NCBI RefSeq assembly: GCF_002428305.1
Contig: NZ_DIVJ01000008.1
Location: forward strand, 1 to 34,936
DNA: 34,936 nt
Source of the DNA: Flavobacterium sp. UBA6135
GTDB lineage: Bacteria; Bacteroidota; Bacteroidia; Flavobacteriales; Flavobacteriaceae
Reading direction: 5' to 3'
Shown piece by piece: positions 16,060-24,712 of this stretch. How positions within the stretch are numbered: the stretch's first letter is position 1; each line of letters starts with the position of its first letter. A program made the position numbers and the translations under genes. The notes under the pieces were generated by a model that saw only the letters and a list, made by a program, of their open reading frames with translations, searched no databases and was not told the origin of the DNA.

Positions 16060-16104
16060 AATAAATTGAGTTAGTTAGTTAAAAGTTGGTTAAGTTTGGT
16101 TGAA

Positions 16105-16148
16105 GAAAGTCCTGCGAAATCCCCAAGTAGCAGGGCTTTCTCTTTTTT
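16105..16148 (+). terminator. Terminator of the secreted-protein gene
   Basis: Stem GAAAGTCCTGC/GCAGGGCTTTC (11 bp, one G-U pair), 14-nt loop, followed by TCTTTTTT. Confidence 0.8.
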
Positions 16149-16187
16149 AAATGTCACTTATTCAATACAAGTGAAGAATTATTAGTT

Positions 16188-17654
16188 TTATTTGAAATTA
16201 AATTTCAATACTATTTTTTCCATTACTCCATTAATATCCTCCGAAATTTTCATTTTATAGTTGAAAACTAAATAAAATACAGAAAGTAAAACCGACTTCA
16301 ACACAATATTCAGAATTGGGTGAAAGGGAAAACTCCAAAAATAAAACACCACAAAAGTTAAGACAATAATGCCAAGCGAGGCTAACGTTTTTGCGGTAAA
16401 AGGAAACAAATGCATCTTAAATACCACAAATAAAAACTTGGCCAAACTGTATAAACCGATGGAAATTAACGTTGCAATGGCCGCTCCTTCAATCCCAAAA
16501 TTTGGAATAAAATACATATTTAGACTTACGGTTAATCCAACCAAACAAAGTCCTAATATCAAAACCGTGCGGTAATATTTTGAATTAAAAATAATAGAAT
16601 TGTTATTGCCCAACATCAAATCAAAAAACTTTGAAAAAGAAATCAGAAAAACTACTGCCACACCCCCACTGTATTTCACGGGTAACAAGGCATACACTTC
16701 ATGAATGTTGGTTAAAATACCAAGCATGATAAATCCACCAACCACTTGCAATGTTATTGACGTTTTTTTATAAAGTTCATTTAAAGCTTCGTAGTTATTT
16801 TTTGCCATCAAATCCGTAGTAATTGGGTGCGTAATTTGATGCATTGCACGCATCGGAACCGAAATGGTTAACGCAATAAATATAGCTACCGAATAATAAG
16901 CCGCTTCACTAATTGGAATGTATTGTCCAATCATGAATTTATCAATATCCAACAAAAGTACCGCAATACTGGAGGAAAAAATGATAAAAGAAGAGTACAC
17001 AATGACATCTCTTTTTTCCTTTGGAAACTTCAAATGGAATTGGGGTTTTCTGACTTTAAATGCCACGAGTGCCATCAACACCATCATTGTAAAATATATG
17101 AAAACCAAACTGTAAACAAATTGAATTGTACTTATCCAACCAAAATAAACCGCAAATAAAAAGATGCTAATAAAAATACGAAGTAATACTTCTTTGACAA
17201 AATTTCCAAAAACCGATTTCAAATGTACTTTTACCCAAGCATAAAAAATCTCAAAATAACCCATAAACAAACCGATAACTGGAATCATCCAAACATACTC
17301 AAAAATGATAGGATTTGTTTTTGAAATCAAACGGGCTGCTTCGCCATAAAACAAAAATAAAATAAAGAAAAAAGGAATGATAATAAGCAAAGGCAACACC
17401 ATTACCAAATTCAAAAACCGTGATTTATCTTCTTCAGATTGGTGTGTTGCATAAAATTTCACTAACGTATTTTGAATACCAAAAGCCATGAGAGGCATCA
17501 TAATATTAGCCGAAGAAAGTAAAAAAGCGGTCAAACCATAATACTCTTCACCTAAAAAATGAGTATACATAAACAAGGCATTCACCGCACCAATAACAAA
17601 ACCAATAAAGGTAATGAGGGTGTTTTTGATGGATTGATTAACTACGATGCCCAT
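16188..17654 (-). CDS. Polysaccharide flippase (Wzx/MATE-like)
   Basis: A 488-aa polytopic inner-membrane protein with about 12-14 hydrophobic segments, of the polysaccharide-biosynthesis/oligosaccharide flippase superfamily. It starts MGIVVNQSIKNTLITFIGFV, a typical first helix of this family. It probably translocates a lipid-linked oligosaccharide across the inner membrane. It is the last gene of the minus-strand surface-polysaccharide group, 16 bp after the glycosyltransferase. Confidence 0.82.
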   Translation of the reverse strand: MGIVVNQSIKNTLITFIGFVIGAVNALFMYTHFLGEEYYGLTAFLLSSANIMMPLMAFGIQNTLVKFYATHQSEEDKSRFLNLVMVLPLLIIIPFFFILFLFYGEAARLISKTNPIIFEYVWMIPVIGLFMGYFEIFYAWVKVHLKSVFGNFVKEVLLRIFISIFLFAVYFGWISTIQFVYSLVFIYFTMMVLMALVAFKVRKPQFHLKFPKEKRDVIVYSSFIIFSSSIAVLLLDIDKFMIGQYIPISEAAYYSVAIFIALTISVPMRAMHQITHPITTDLMAKNNYEALNELYKKTSITLQVVGGFIMLGILTNIHEVYALLPVKYSGGVAVVFLISFSKFFDLMLGNNNSIIFNSKYYRTVLILGLCLVGLTVSLNMYFIPNFGIEGAAIATLISIGLYSLAKFLFVVFKMHLFPFTAKTLASLGIIVLTFVVFYFWSFPFHPILNIVLKSVLLSVFYLVFNYKMKISEDINGVMEKIVLKFNFK

Positions 17655-17670
17655 TGCTAGTGAATAGTGA

Positions 17671-18966
17671 TTAATGATTAGCCAGACAATTTTTGACCAA
17701 CTTTTCGGTTAAACTTTTTCTGCTGTAATATTGTAATCCTACGGGATAAACTTTCAAATTGTTTTGCTTAAACAATTGATAATGAGCAAAAATAGTTTCT
17801 TTTAAATTTTCTTTTTCATCATAAGTGAAAAAACTTCCTGTATTTGTTTCTTTTAGAATAGTTTCAAAATCGGAAGCTTTTGGACCAATGGCAACAATCG
17901 GACGATCGGAAACCATGTATTCAAACAACTTTCCGGGAATGATGCAACGGGTTGCTTCGGAATCAATTTCAATTAACAATAGCACTTGTGAGGTTCGTTG
18001 GTGCACAACCGCTTCATCGTGTGAAAGATACCCTAAATTAGAAACAAATTTTGTAAGCTTGAATTCGTTTATCGTTTCCAAAACATCTTGACTTACTTTT
18101 CCAATGAGTTTCAATTGTAAATCAGTAGCAAATTCGTTATTTTCTTTGACTAATTCCTTCAAAGCTTTCCATAAAATTCTCGGATTCCTATCGGATAAAA
18201 ACGAACCGATATGAGCGATGGAAAACTTTTCGTCCAAGTCACTTTTGCTGACTTTTTCCACATCATAACCGTTTGTAATGACTTCAATTGGTTTTGAAGT
18301 TAACTTAGAAAATTCAATTTTCGTAGTAGGACTCGTTACTATAATTTTATCGGCTGAATGAAGAACCTTTTTCTCTAAATCTTTATGTTTTTTTTCTGAA
18401 TTTTTATTAAGCAACAATTCTTTGTGATAACCAATAGTTGTCCAAGGATCACGAAAATCAGCTATCCATTCAACGTTTATTTGTTTTTTCAATTGTAAAC
18501 CAATCAAGTGCAAACTATGTGGAGGACCGGTTGTAATTATTGTTTCAATTTGATGTTTTTCTAAATATTCCTTCAAAAAAACAACAGAAGGTTTCACCCA
18601 CAAAACGCGAGCATCAGGTATAAAAAAATTTCCGCGAATCCATAGCATTACTTTTTCAATCAATGATTGTTTTTTTTTACTAGGAATGATACCGGAACTA
18701 ATTTTTTTGGTATTTTTTTTCGACAAAAAAGAAGCCCATCGATAGGGTTCTTTGATTTTTTGCTTGATCATAATTGCCTTTTCAGAAACTTCGCTGATCA
18801 ACTTTTCATCTACAATCGGATAAGTTGGATTTTCAGGAATGTAAACATGCGGTTCGTATCCAAAATCCGGTAAGTATTTTACAAACTTTAGCCAACGCTG
18901 CACACCCGGACCACCGGCAGGAGGCCAGTAATAGGTAATGATGAGGATTTTTTTTGTTGATTGCAA
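17671..18966 (-). CDS. Glycosyltransferase, GT-B fold (GT4-like)
   Basis: A 431-aa glycosyltransferase. The N-terminal YYWPPAGGPGVQRWLKFVKY (12-31) is typical of flavobacterial GT4-like enzymes that start with a glycine-rich loop. The C-terminal half has GKLFEYMVSDRPIVAIGP, the nucleotide-sugar binding region of GT-B enzymes. It likely adds a sugar to a lipid-linked surface glycan in the cytoplasm. The start appears to be TTG; no in-frame ATG or GTG lies near. It is clustered with a flippase and YfhO. Confidence 0.82.
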   Translation of the reverse strand: MQSTKKILIITYYWPPAGGPGVQRWLKFVKYLPDFGYEPHVYIPENPTYPIVDEKLISEVSEKAIMIKQKIKEPYRWASFLSKKNTKKISSGIIPSKKKQSLIEKVMLWIRGNFFIPDARVLWVKPSVVFLKEYLEKHQIETIITTGPPHSLHLIGLQLKKQINVEWIADFRDPWTTIGYHKELLLNKNSEKKHKDLEKKVLHSADKIIVTSPTTKIEFSKLTSKPIEVITNGYDVEKVSKSDLDEKFSIAHIGSFLSDRNPRILWKALKELVKENNEFATDLQLKLIGKVSQDVLETINEFKLTKFVSNLGYLSHDEAVVHQRTSQVLLLIEIDSEATRCIIPGKLFEYMVSDRPIVAIGPKASDFETILKETNTGSFFTYDEKENLKETIFAHYQLFKQNNLKVYPVGLQYYSRKSLTEKLVKNCLANH

Positions 18967-19001
18967 GATTTGGATTTTAATTTTATCGATTTAAATAAAT
19001 T

Positions 19002-19460
19002 CTATTCGCCATTAAATTTATTTAGTTCATCAATATCCAATTGGTCTTTAGGTCTATTTGATGCTTTTTTAGCTATGATAAGATTATCATAATCAATAAA
19101 TTTTACTTCAACACCACCGAGCAAAACAATTGTTGCATCGTCATAAAGTTCTTGAAAAGATTTGTCTTCCAAACCTTTTATTGACGTCATTACATCTAAT
19201 CGCAAACCAAAATCTAATGTAAAATCTGTCCAACCCGGGATAAACTGCATTGTTTCAATGGATTCAAAATCTCCAATACCAATTTCATTAAATGCTTTTC
19301 TTAGTTTTTTTCTGTTTTCAATAGTATCGTCAATAAGGATATCCAAATCTCCGGTATTTCGATTGTATCCATAAATATTTACAGCAAAACCGCCAATAGT
19401 AATGTATCGAACATCATTTTCTTTAAAACACTTCCAAATAATAAATATTTGTTCGATCAT
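19002..19460 (-). CDS. MNT-fold nucleotidyltransferase, toxin-antitoxin-like
   Basis: A 152-aa minimal nucleotidyltransferase. The active site is complete: TIGGFAVNIYGYNR (21-34), GDLD with Asp38 and Asp40, and third acid Asp89 in LRLDV. The tail KKASNRPKDQLDIDEL resembles the conserved R-x-KD-x-x-D end of the DUF6036/AbiEii-type group. Such proteins transfer nucleotides to proteins or tRNA in toxin-antitoxin modules (family knowledge). Its ATG overlaps the stop of the upstream 54-aa gene by ATGA, a layout typical of two-component modules. It sits within a polysaccharide operon. Confidence 0.8.
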   Translation of the reverse strand: MIEQIFIIWKCFKENDVRYITIGGFAVNIYGYNRNTGDLDILIDDTIENRKKLRKAFNEIGIGDFESIETMQFIPGWTDFTLDFGLRLDVMTSIKGLEDKSFQELYDDATIVLLGGVEVKFIDYDNLIIAKKASNRPKDQLDIDELNKFNGE

Positions 19461-19621
19461 TTTTTACGATAAATTTTAGGTGCATTTTTTAACGCATACG
19501 AAACCTCAATTATCGCCATTAAGCGTTCTAATCGTTCTGCATAAGAAAGTGATTTTATTTCAGCTATTCGTTTTGCTTCCAATTCTTTTGGATTTCCGTG
19601 ATGTAAAATTACTTTACTCAT
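19457..19621 (-). CDS. 54-aa partner of the nucleotidyltransferase
   Basis: A short basic, helical-looking protein: starts MSKVILHHGNPKELEAKRIA, continues with an ERLERLMAIIEVSYALKN helix and ends in IYRKK. It has no signal or membrane segment. Its stop overlaps the nucleotidyltransferase start (ATGA), so both are translated together. By position and size it could be the antitoxin or a binding subunit; sequence alone cannot decide. It starts 39 bp after the YfhO stop. Confidence 0.75.
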   Translation of the reverse strand: MSKVILHHGNPKELEAKRIAEIKSLSYAERLERLMAIIEVSYALKNAPKIYRKK

Positions 19622-19660
19622 CTTCAGCTTTATTGAATCAAATATACAAATAAAAATATG

Positions 19661-22111
19661 TTATAAATTCTCTTTTGTAGATTGATTTTTAGACTCAAAA
19701 TAAACCCCACCAATCAACAACAGCAGTATTCCCAAAGAACTAAACAAAGCAATTGTACTGCCTTTTTGAATCACTTGAGGTTCAAATTTAAATTCAATCG
19801 TGTGTTTTCCGGCCGGAACTTGCAGAGCTCGCAACACATAATTCACACGAAACATTTGAGTTTCTTTTCCATCCACCAAAACCTTCCACCCTTTTGGATA
19901 GTATATTTCAGAAAAAACAGCAACTCCATCGTTTGAATTTTGTGCTTCATATTTTAAATAATTGGGTTTGTAAACTGAAAGTTGGATGGCACTCAAACTG
20001 TCTGTTTTAAAAACTTTGTTTGTCAATTCTTTTGCTGCAATTGGAAACTCCTTTTTATTGAGCACCGCAGTTGTTTTGGTGTTCAAACTATCTAATGCTC
20101 GTATTTCTTCATCTGCTGAATTTACTGAAATAACTTGATCGACAAACCAAGCATTGCCGTTAGAAAAAGCATTAATACTTGCAAAAGACTGACCTTGTTC
20201 GCCTGTCTGAATGATATATTTGACATTCAACATGTTTAAAACACCTGCATTAATTTTTGAAATATGAAAGTCATACAACTGCTGCATGCGTTGTGGTTTT
20301 ACGGCACTGTATCCTCCGATTGACTTATGAAAAAAAGATGTTCGTGCGTTTGACATACTACCACGAGGTTCAAATACACGATAATGCAACGTGGAATCCT
20401 GAAGAATTTGCATATCTGCTTGTGTAGGTTGAAAAGGAAAATCCATAGCACGGGCATTCACAAAATCTTCGCTGTTTACATAATTTTTATCAATCAAAAC
20501 CAAGTCTAAAACCATGATAGTTCCCACTAAAACAACTGCCACAGTTTGTGAAATCTTTTCTTTAGTATAAAGCCATAAAAGCAAAAAAACTAAGGCAATC
20601 AGTCCCATGGAACGCAACAAATCTGATGAAAACATGGATTTTCTGTCTTCAATCAAAGCTTCAATAAAAGGTTGCCCTAATTCGCCATAAGCTTGAATAT
20701 AATAGCCGTCACCTTCTGTAGTAAAAGAAAAAGTTCCTTTAATTAAAAACAAGAATGCTAATATACCAAACCCGATTGCGGATGCTTTCCACAAGGTTTT
20801 CCATTGGGCTTCCTTATCCAATTTAAAAAAGGAATGCAATCCCATAATTGCTAAAACAGGAATACACAATTCTAAAATCACCTGAATGGAAGAAACAGCT
20901 CTAAACTTGTTATACAAGGGAAAACTATCAATAAAAAAATCGGTCAGAATGGGAAAATTTTTACCCCATGACAAAAACAAGGAGAAAATAGCTCCAACCA
21001 AAAAGACATATTTAATTTTTCGCTTTTCAGCAAACAAAGCCAATAAAAACAATAAAAAAACAATGGCTCCTATATAAGCAGGAGCTGCCACAATAGGTTG
21101 GTCTCCCCAATAAGTGGGTGCATTATTTGCAAAATCTGCTGCTTCATCAGGTGTGGCACCAACTCGTAAAATCAAATCGTATAAATTGCTTTTTTCGCCT
21201 AAGTTTTCCGAATTACCACCGCCAAAAAGTCGGGGTGCAATTAGGTTTAAACTTTCTGCAATACCATAACTATATTCTGTGATATAGTCATAACTCATAC
21301 CTGTATTTTTTGACAATGTGGCTCCATCGGCACCAACCGTCAAATCATTGGAACCGCGTGTACTAAAAGCTGTATATTCGGCAGTAGCTAATAAATTAGT
21401 TGCATTGGCACCTACTGCTAACAAAGCAGCTAAGCTAAAAACCCCAAAAGCAATACCAATTGTTTTAAAATCTTTTGTTTTAATTAATTTATAAATAAAA
21501 TAGCCTGAAAGCACCAAAAGAAACAACAACAAATAATAGGTCATTTGAAAGTGATTGGCTTGTATCTCTAAAGCTGCAGCAACCATGGTGAGTAAACCTC
21601 CAACAATAAATCGTTTCTGAAAAACCAATATCACACCAGCTACAACCATAGGCATATAAGCAATCGCATGAGCTTTTGCATTGTGTCCAACACCCAATAT
21701 AATAATAAGATACGTGGAAAATCCGAAAGCCAATGCCCCAAAAAAAGCTTTGAGTGGATCAATTTTCAGAACAATAAGCAACAGATAAAACCCTAAAAAA
21801 TAAAGAAACAAATAATCAGCAGGACGTGGCAGAAACCGCAAAACAGAATCAACTTGTTTCACATAATTATGTGGATATTTTGCTCCGAGTTGATAGGTTG
21901 GCATCCCTCCAAAAGCGGAATTGGTCCAATAAGGTTCCTCTCCTGCCTCTTGTCTAAAATCATTTTGTTCTTTGGCCATTCCGGTATATTGTACGATATC
22001 GGATTGATAAATCTTTTTACCTTGAAGAACAGGATAAAAATAGAAGATAGCAACCACTACAAACCCAAGTATTGCCAAAAGGTGTGGTAAAAATTTTGAT
22101 GCGTTTTTCAT
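19661..22111 (-). CDS. YfhO-family membrane protein
   Basis: An 816-aa polytopic membrane protein with about a dozen helices and a C-terminal extracytoplasmic domain, ending in a last helix (about 785-805). Segments such as YPVLQGKKIYQSDIVQYTGM and FSEIYYPKGWKVLVDGKE are typical of the YfhO family (GT-C-like fold), implicated in glycosylation of cell-wall or surface polymers. It leads a same-strand group with the NTase pair, glycosyltransferase and flippase, consistent with surface glycan assembly. The substrate is unknown. Confidence 0.88.
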   Translation of the reverse strand: MKNASKFLPHLLAILGFVVVAIFYFYPVLQGKKIYQSDIVQYTGMAKEQNDFRQEAGEEPYWTNSAFGGMPTYQLGAKYPHNYVKQVDSVLRFLPRPADYLFLYFLGFYLLLIVLKIDPLKAFFGALAFGFSTYLIIILGVGHNAKAHAIAYMPMVVAGVILVFQKRFIVGGLLTMVAAALEIQANHFQMTYYLLLFLLVLSGYFIYKLIKTKDFKTIGIAFGVFSLAALLAVGANATNLLATAEYTAFSTRGSNDLTVGADGATLSKNTGMSYDYITEYSYGIAESLNLIAPRLFGGGNSENLGEKSNLYDLILRVGATPDEAADFANNAPTYWGDQPIVAAPAYIGAIVFLLFLLALFAEKRKIKYVFLVGAIFSLFLSWGKNFPILTDFFIDSFPLYNKFRAVSSIQVILELCIPVLAIMGLHSFFKLDKEAQWKTLWKASAIGFGILAFLFLIKGTFSFTTEGDGYYIQAYGELGQPFIEALIEDRKSMFSSDLLRSMGLIALVFLLLWLYTKEKISQTVAVVLVGTIMVLDLVLIDKNYVNSEDFVNARAMDFPFQPTQADMQILQDSTLHYRVFEPRGSMSNARTSFFHKSIGGYSAVKPQRMQQLYDFHISKINAGVLNMLNVKYIIQTGEQGQSFASINAFSNGNAWFVDQVISVNSADEEIRALDSLNTKTTAVLNKKEFPIAAKELTNKVFKTDSLSAIQLSVYKPNYLKYEAQNSNDGVAVFSEIYYPKGWKVLVDGKETQMFRVNYVLRALQVPAGKHTIEFKFEPQVIQKGSTIALFSSLGILLLLIGGVYFESKNQSTKENL

Positions 22112-22185
22112 GTTTGGAAAATTGATAAGCTCTAAACTTATGTAATAATAAGAAAATTAAATTTCATTGAATTTAAAAAATTCCA

Positions 22186-22452
22186 TTATTCTTTAATTTC
22201 TTCAAAATCAACATATTCCCCAATCTGTTTTTTCACTTTAGGAGTTCCTTGATTTGTAGTTGGATTGGGTGGTGTTTGCTGATTTTGTTGTTGAAAATTT
22301 CCGGCTTGTTGCTTGAAATTTTGTTCTGCTTTTTGAACCATTTTTCGCAAAAGAAAAGGCATGAAAATACGAGCTAAAATCTTGAAGGCATAATAAATCC
22401 CAACAATAATTAAGATAGTTCTAATAAATCCCGGTACAGATGCTGTTTGCAT
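22186..22452 (-). CDS. DUF4834 small membrane protein
   Basis: An 88-aa protein starting MQTASVPGFIRTILIIVGIY, with one N-terminal transmembrane helix and then a Gln/Asn/Pro-rich linker. The end KVKKQIGEYVDFEEIKE is typical of DUF4834 proteins in Flavobacteria. Function unknown. The longer in-frame start at 22566 is rejected because a -7 box (22492-22499) lies inside that extension and because family members start MQTAS. It lies 74 bp upstream of yfhO on the same strand. Confidence 0.78.
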   Translation of the reverse strand: MQTASVPGFIRTILIIVGIYYAFKILARIFMPFLLRKMVQKAEQNFKQQAGNFQQQNQQTPPNPTTNQGTPKVKKQIGEYVDFEEIKE

Positions 22453-22491
22453 TAAGATAATATTTTTGGTAAAAATAAGAATTCCAACACT

Positions 22492-22499
22492 CAAAAATA
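22492..22499 (-). promoter_or_regulatory. -7 box of the DUF4834 gene
   Basis: The minus strand reads TATTTTTG (22499-22492), 39 bp before the ATG at 22452. It supports the shorter start of this gene. Confidence 0.5.
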
Positions 22500-22532
22500 A
22501 ATGAACTTTCATAAAATAATAATAAAAAACAC

Positions 22533-22540
22533 TATTTTTG
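22533..22540 (+). promoter_or_regulatory. -7 box of the outer-membrane protein/GNAT pair
   Basis: TATTTTTG, a TANNTTTG match, 32 bp before the ATG at 22573. It is back to back with the DUF4834 promoter. Confidence 0.5.
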
Positions 22541-22572
22541 GTTCTTATTGAGCTTATCAATCCCAAATAGCT

Positions 22573-23526
22573 ATGACTACATTAAAAAAATCATCCCTTC
22601 TCTTCGCTTTATTTTTGGTTCAACTTTCGTTTGGCCAACATACTGATGTGATTAATTCCAACCGTCCGGGTGAGTCGATGACAGCTTATTCTGTTGGTAA
22701 AACCGTTTTTCAAGTGGAAAGTGGCATTTATTTTAATCGCGAAAACCATAAACTTTTGGGTTATGAAGCAACCGGAATGGGTTTAAATCTTGATTTGCGA
22801 TATGGCTTTTTCTTAGAGCAATTGGAATTTGTACTCAACTCTCAAATGCAATTTGATCAATATACCGCTCCATTAATTCAAGACAATCGTTCGGGTTTTA
22901 GGAATCTGACTTTTGGAGCCAAATATTTATTTTATGACCCGTATAAAAACTATGAAGAAAAAGTAAATATTTACAGTTGGAAAGCCAATCAAAAATTTAA
23001 TTGGAGACGTTTATTACCCGCTGTTGCTGTTTATGCGGGTGCCAATTTTGTTGTGGGCGATGCTTTTTCATTTCCCGAAGAACCCTCTTTTAGTCCGAAA
23101 GCTATGGTGGTTACGCAACAACACTTAACCAATCACTTAGTATTTGTAACCAATATATTTGCTGATAGAATTGGCACAGATTTTCAATCTTTTGGTTATG
23201 TGATAACTTTAACCAACGGATTTAATGAAAAATGGTCCGGTTTTCTGGAAAACAAAGGTATCCAAGGTGATTATTATGCCGACTCCATTTTAACAGTTGG
23301 AGCAGCCTATCTCTTGTTTGAAAATTTTCAAATTGATGCTTCCCTAAGTAAAAACTTCAAAGACACTCCTGATATTTTTTATGGTGGCATTGGATGCTCT
23401 TGGCGTTTTGACAAAAAACACCGACCAATCATGTTGGAAAAAGAAGATCCAGCAGATAAAAGAGACGGCAAGAAAAAGAAAAAAGAAAAAGAGGAGAAAA
23501 AACGCTTAGATGAAATTGAAGGATAG
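22573..23526 (+). CDS. Predicted outer-membrane transporter-like protein
   Basis: A 317-aa exported protein with a signal peptide (about 1-21, ending SFGQ). The mature region has alternating aromatic and polar beta-strand-like segments of the group often annotated transporter (phenol degradation meta-pathway-like, MetA). Examples are DINSNRPGE-like start VINSNRPGESMT and the end FYGGIGCSWRFDKKHRP. It carries an unusual charged tail of about 30 residues rich in Lys/Glu (GKKKKKEKEEKKRLDE). Substrate unknown. The GNAT gene follows after 2 bp. Confidence 0.7.
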   Translation: MTTLKKSSLLFALFLVQLSFGQHTDVINSNRPGESMTAYSVGKTVFQVESGIYFNRENHKLLGYEATGMGLNLDLRYGFFLEQLEFVLNSQMQFDQYTAPLIQDNRSGFRNLTFGAKYLFYDPYKNYEEKVNIYSWKANQKFNWRRLLPAVAVYAGANFVVGDAFSFPEEPSFSPKAMVVTQQHLTNHLVFVTNIFADRIGTDFQSFGYVITLTNGFNEKWSGFLENKGIQGDYYADSILTVGAAYLLFENFQIDASLSKNFKDTPDIFYGGIGCSWRFDKKHRPIMLEKEDPADKRDGKKKKKEKEEKKRLDEIEG

Positions 23527-23528
23527 TT

Positions 23529-24647
23529 ATGATTACAATTGTAGAAGCTACAACAAAAAAACAAATTAAAGATTACGTAAAGTTTCCTTTTGCCTTATAC
23601 AAAAATCATCCGTATTGGGTTCCTCCATTGATTTCTGATGAACTGGAGACATTTGACAAAACAAAAAATCCGGCTTTTGAAAACGCAGAAGCCTATTTTT
23701 ATTTGGCTTATAAAGAAAATAAAATTGTGGGTAGAATTGCCGCTATCATCAATTGGGAAGAAGTCAATAACCAACAAAAAAAGAAAGTTCGCTTTGGATG
23801 GTGGGATGTTATAGATGACATTGAAATCACGAAAGCTTTGTTGGAAAAAGTATATGAATTAGGCAGAAAAAACAACCTTGAACATGTAGAAGGACCGTTG
23901 GGTTTTTCCAACTTAGATAAAGTTGGAGTAGTCACCGAAGGCTTTGATTACATGGGTTCAATGATAACGTGGTATAATTTTCCCTATTACAAAGACCATT
24001 TAGAAAAATTAGGGTTTACAAAAGAAAAAGAATATTTTGAAAGTACTTTTTCCTTTTCAAATGTGGATGCCTCTCCTTACTACAAAGCAAGTGATCTTAT
24101 TGGAAAGCGATATGGATTAAAAGCTGTTACGTTCACCAATACAAAAGATATCTTACCCTATGTAGATGAAATGTTTGATTTGTTTAATGCATCCTATGCC
24201 AAACTAGCCTCGTTTGTGGCAGTTTCTGAACGGCAAAAAGACTATTTCAAAAAGAAATACATTCCTTTTGTTAATCCGGAATACATCATTTTTGTTGTGG
24301 ATCAAACCAATAAATTAGTGGCTTTCAGCATCGTAATGCCAAATTTTGCAGAAGCTTTGAAAAAAGCAAACGGTTCCTTATTTCCTTTTGGTTTTTATCA
24401 TTTATTACAAGCAAAAAAACACAGCAAGGAAGTTTTATTTTATTTAATTGGCATTGACCCAGACTACCAAAATAAAGGGGTTACCGCAATTATTTTCAAA
24501 CAATACCATAAAGTTTTTGAGGAAAAAGGAATTATTAAATGCATCAGAACTCCTGAACTCGAAGAAAACAATGCTATTCACAATTTATGGAAAAACTTTG
24601 ATCCAAAAGTGGATAGAAAAAGAAGAACCTATAGAAAAGAATTATAA
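23529..24647 (+). CDS. GNAT-like N-acetyltransferase family protein
   Basis: A 372-aa cytoplasmic protein with two GNAT-like regions: an N-terminal half beginning ITIVEATTKKQIKDYVKFPF with the segment AYKENKIVGRIAAIINWEE, and a C-terminal half with IGIDPDYQNKGVTAIIF (about residue 307-323), which looks like acetyl-CoA-binding motif A. The family is conserved in Bacteroidota with unknown substrate. It starts 2 bp after the outer-membrane protein gene and is followed by a strong terminator. Confidence 0.78.
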   Translation: MITIVEATTKKQIKDYVKFPFALYKNHPYWVPPLISDELETFDKTKNPAFENAEAYFYLAYKENKIVGRIAAIINWEEVNNQQKKKVRFGWWDVIDDIEITKALLEKVYELGRKNNLEHVEGPLGFSNLDKVGVVTEGFDYMGSMITWYNFPYYKDHLEKLGFTKEKEYFESTFSFSNVDASPYYKASDLIGKRYGLKAVTFTNTKDILPYVDEMFDLFNASYAKLASFVAVSERQKDYFKKKYIPFVNPEYIIFVVDQTNKLVAFSIVMPNFAEALKKANGSLFPFGFYHLLQAKKHSKEVLFYLIGIDPDYQNKGVTAIIFKQYHKVFEEKGIIKCIRTPELEENNAIHNLWKNFDPKVDRKRRTYRKEL

Positions 24648-24689
24648 AATCAAAAAACCACTTCCGTTTAAGAAGTGGTTTTTTGATTT
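24647..24689. terminator. Bidirectional terminator
   Basis: An 18-bp perfect inverted repeat, left arm 24647-24664 (ending CCACTTC) and right arm 24672-24689 (starting GAAGTGG), with a 7-nt loop. A runs on the left and T runs on the right serve both the GNAT gene and the convergent alpha-oxoamine synthase gene. Confidence 0.88.
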
Positions 24690-24712
24690 ATAAACTATTA
24701 CCCATTACCTAC

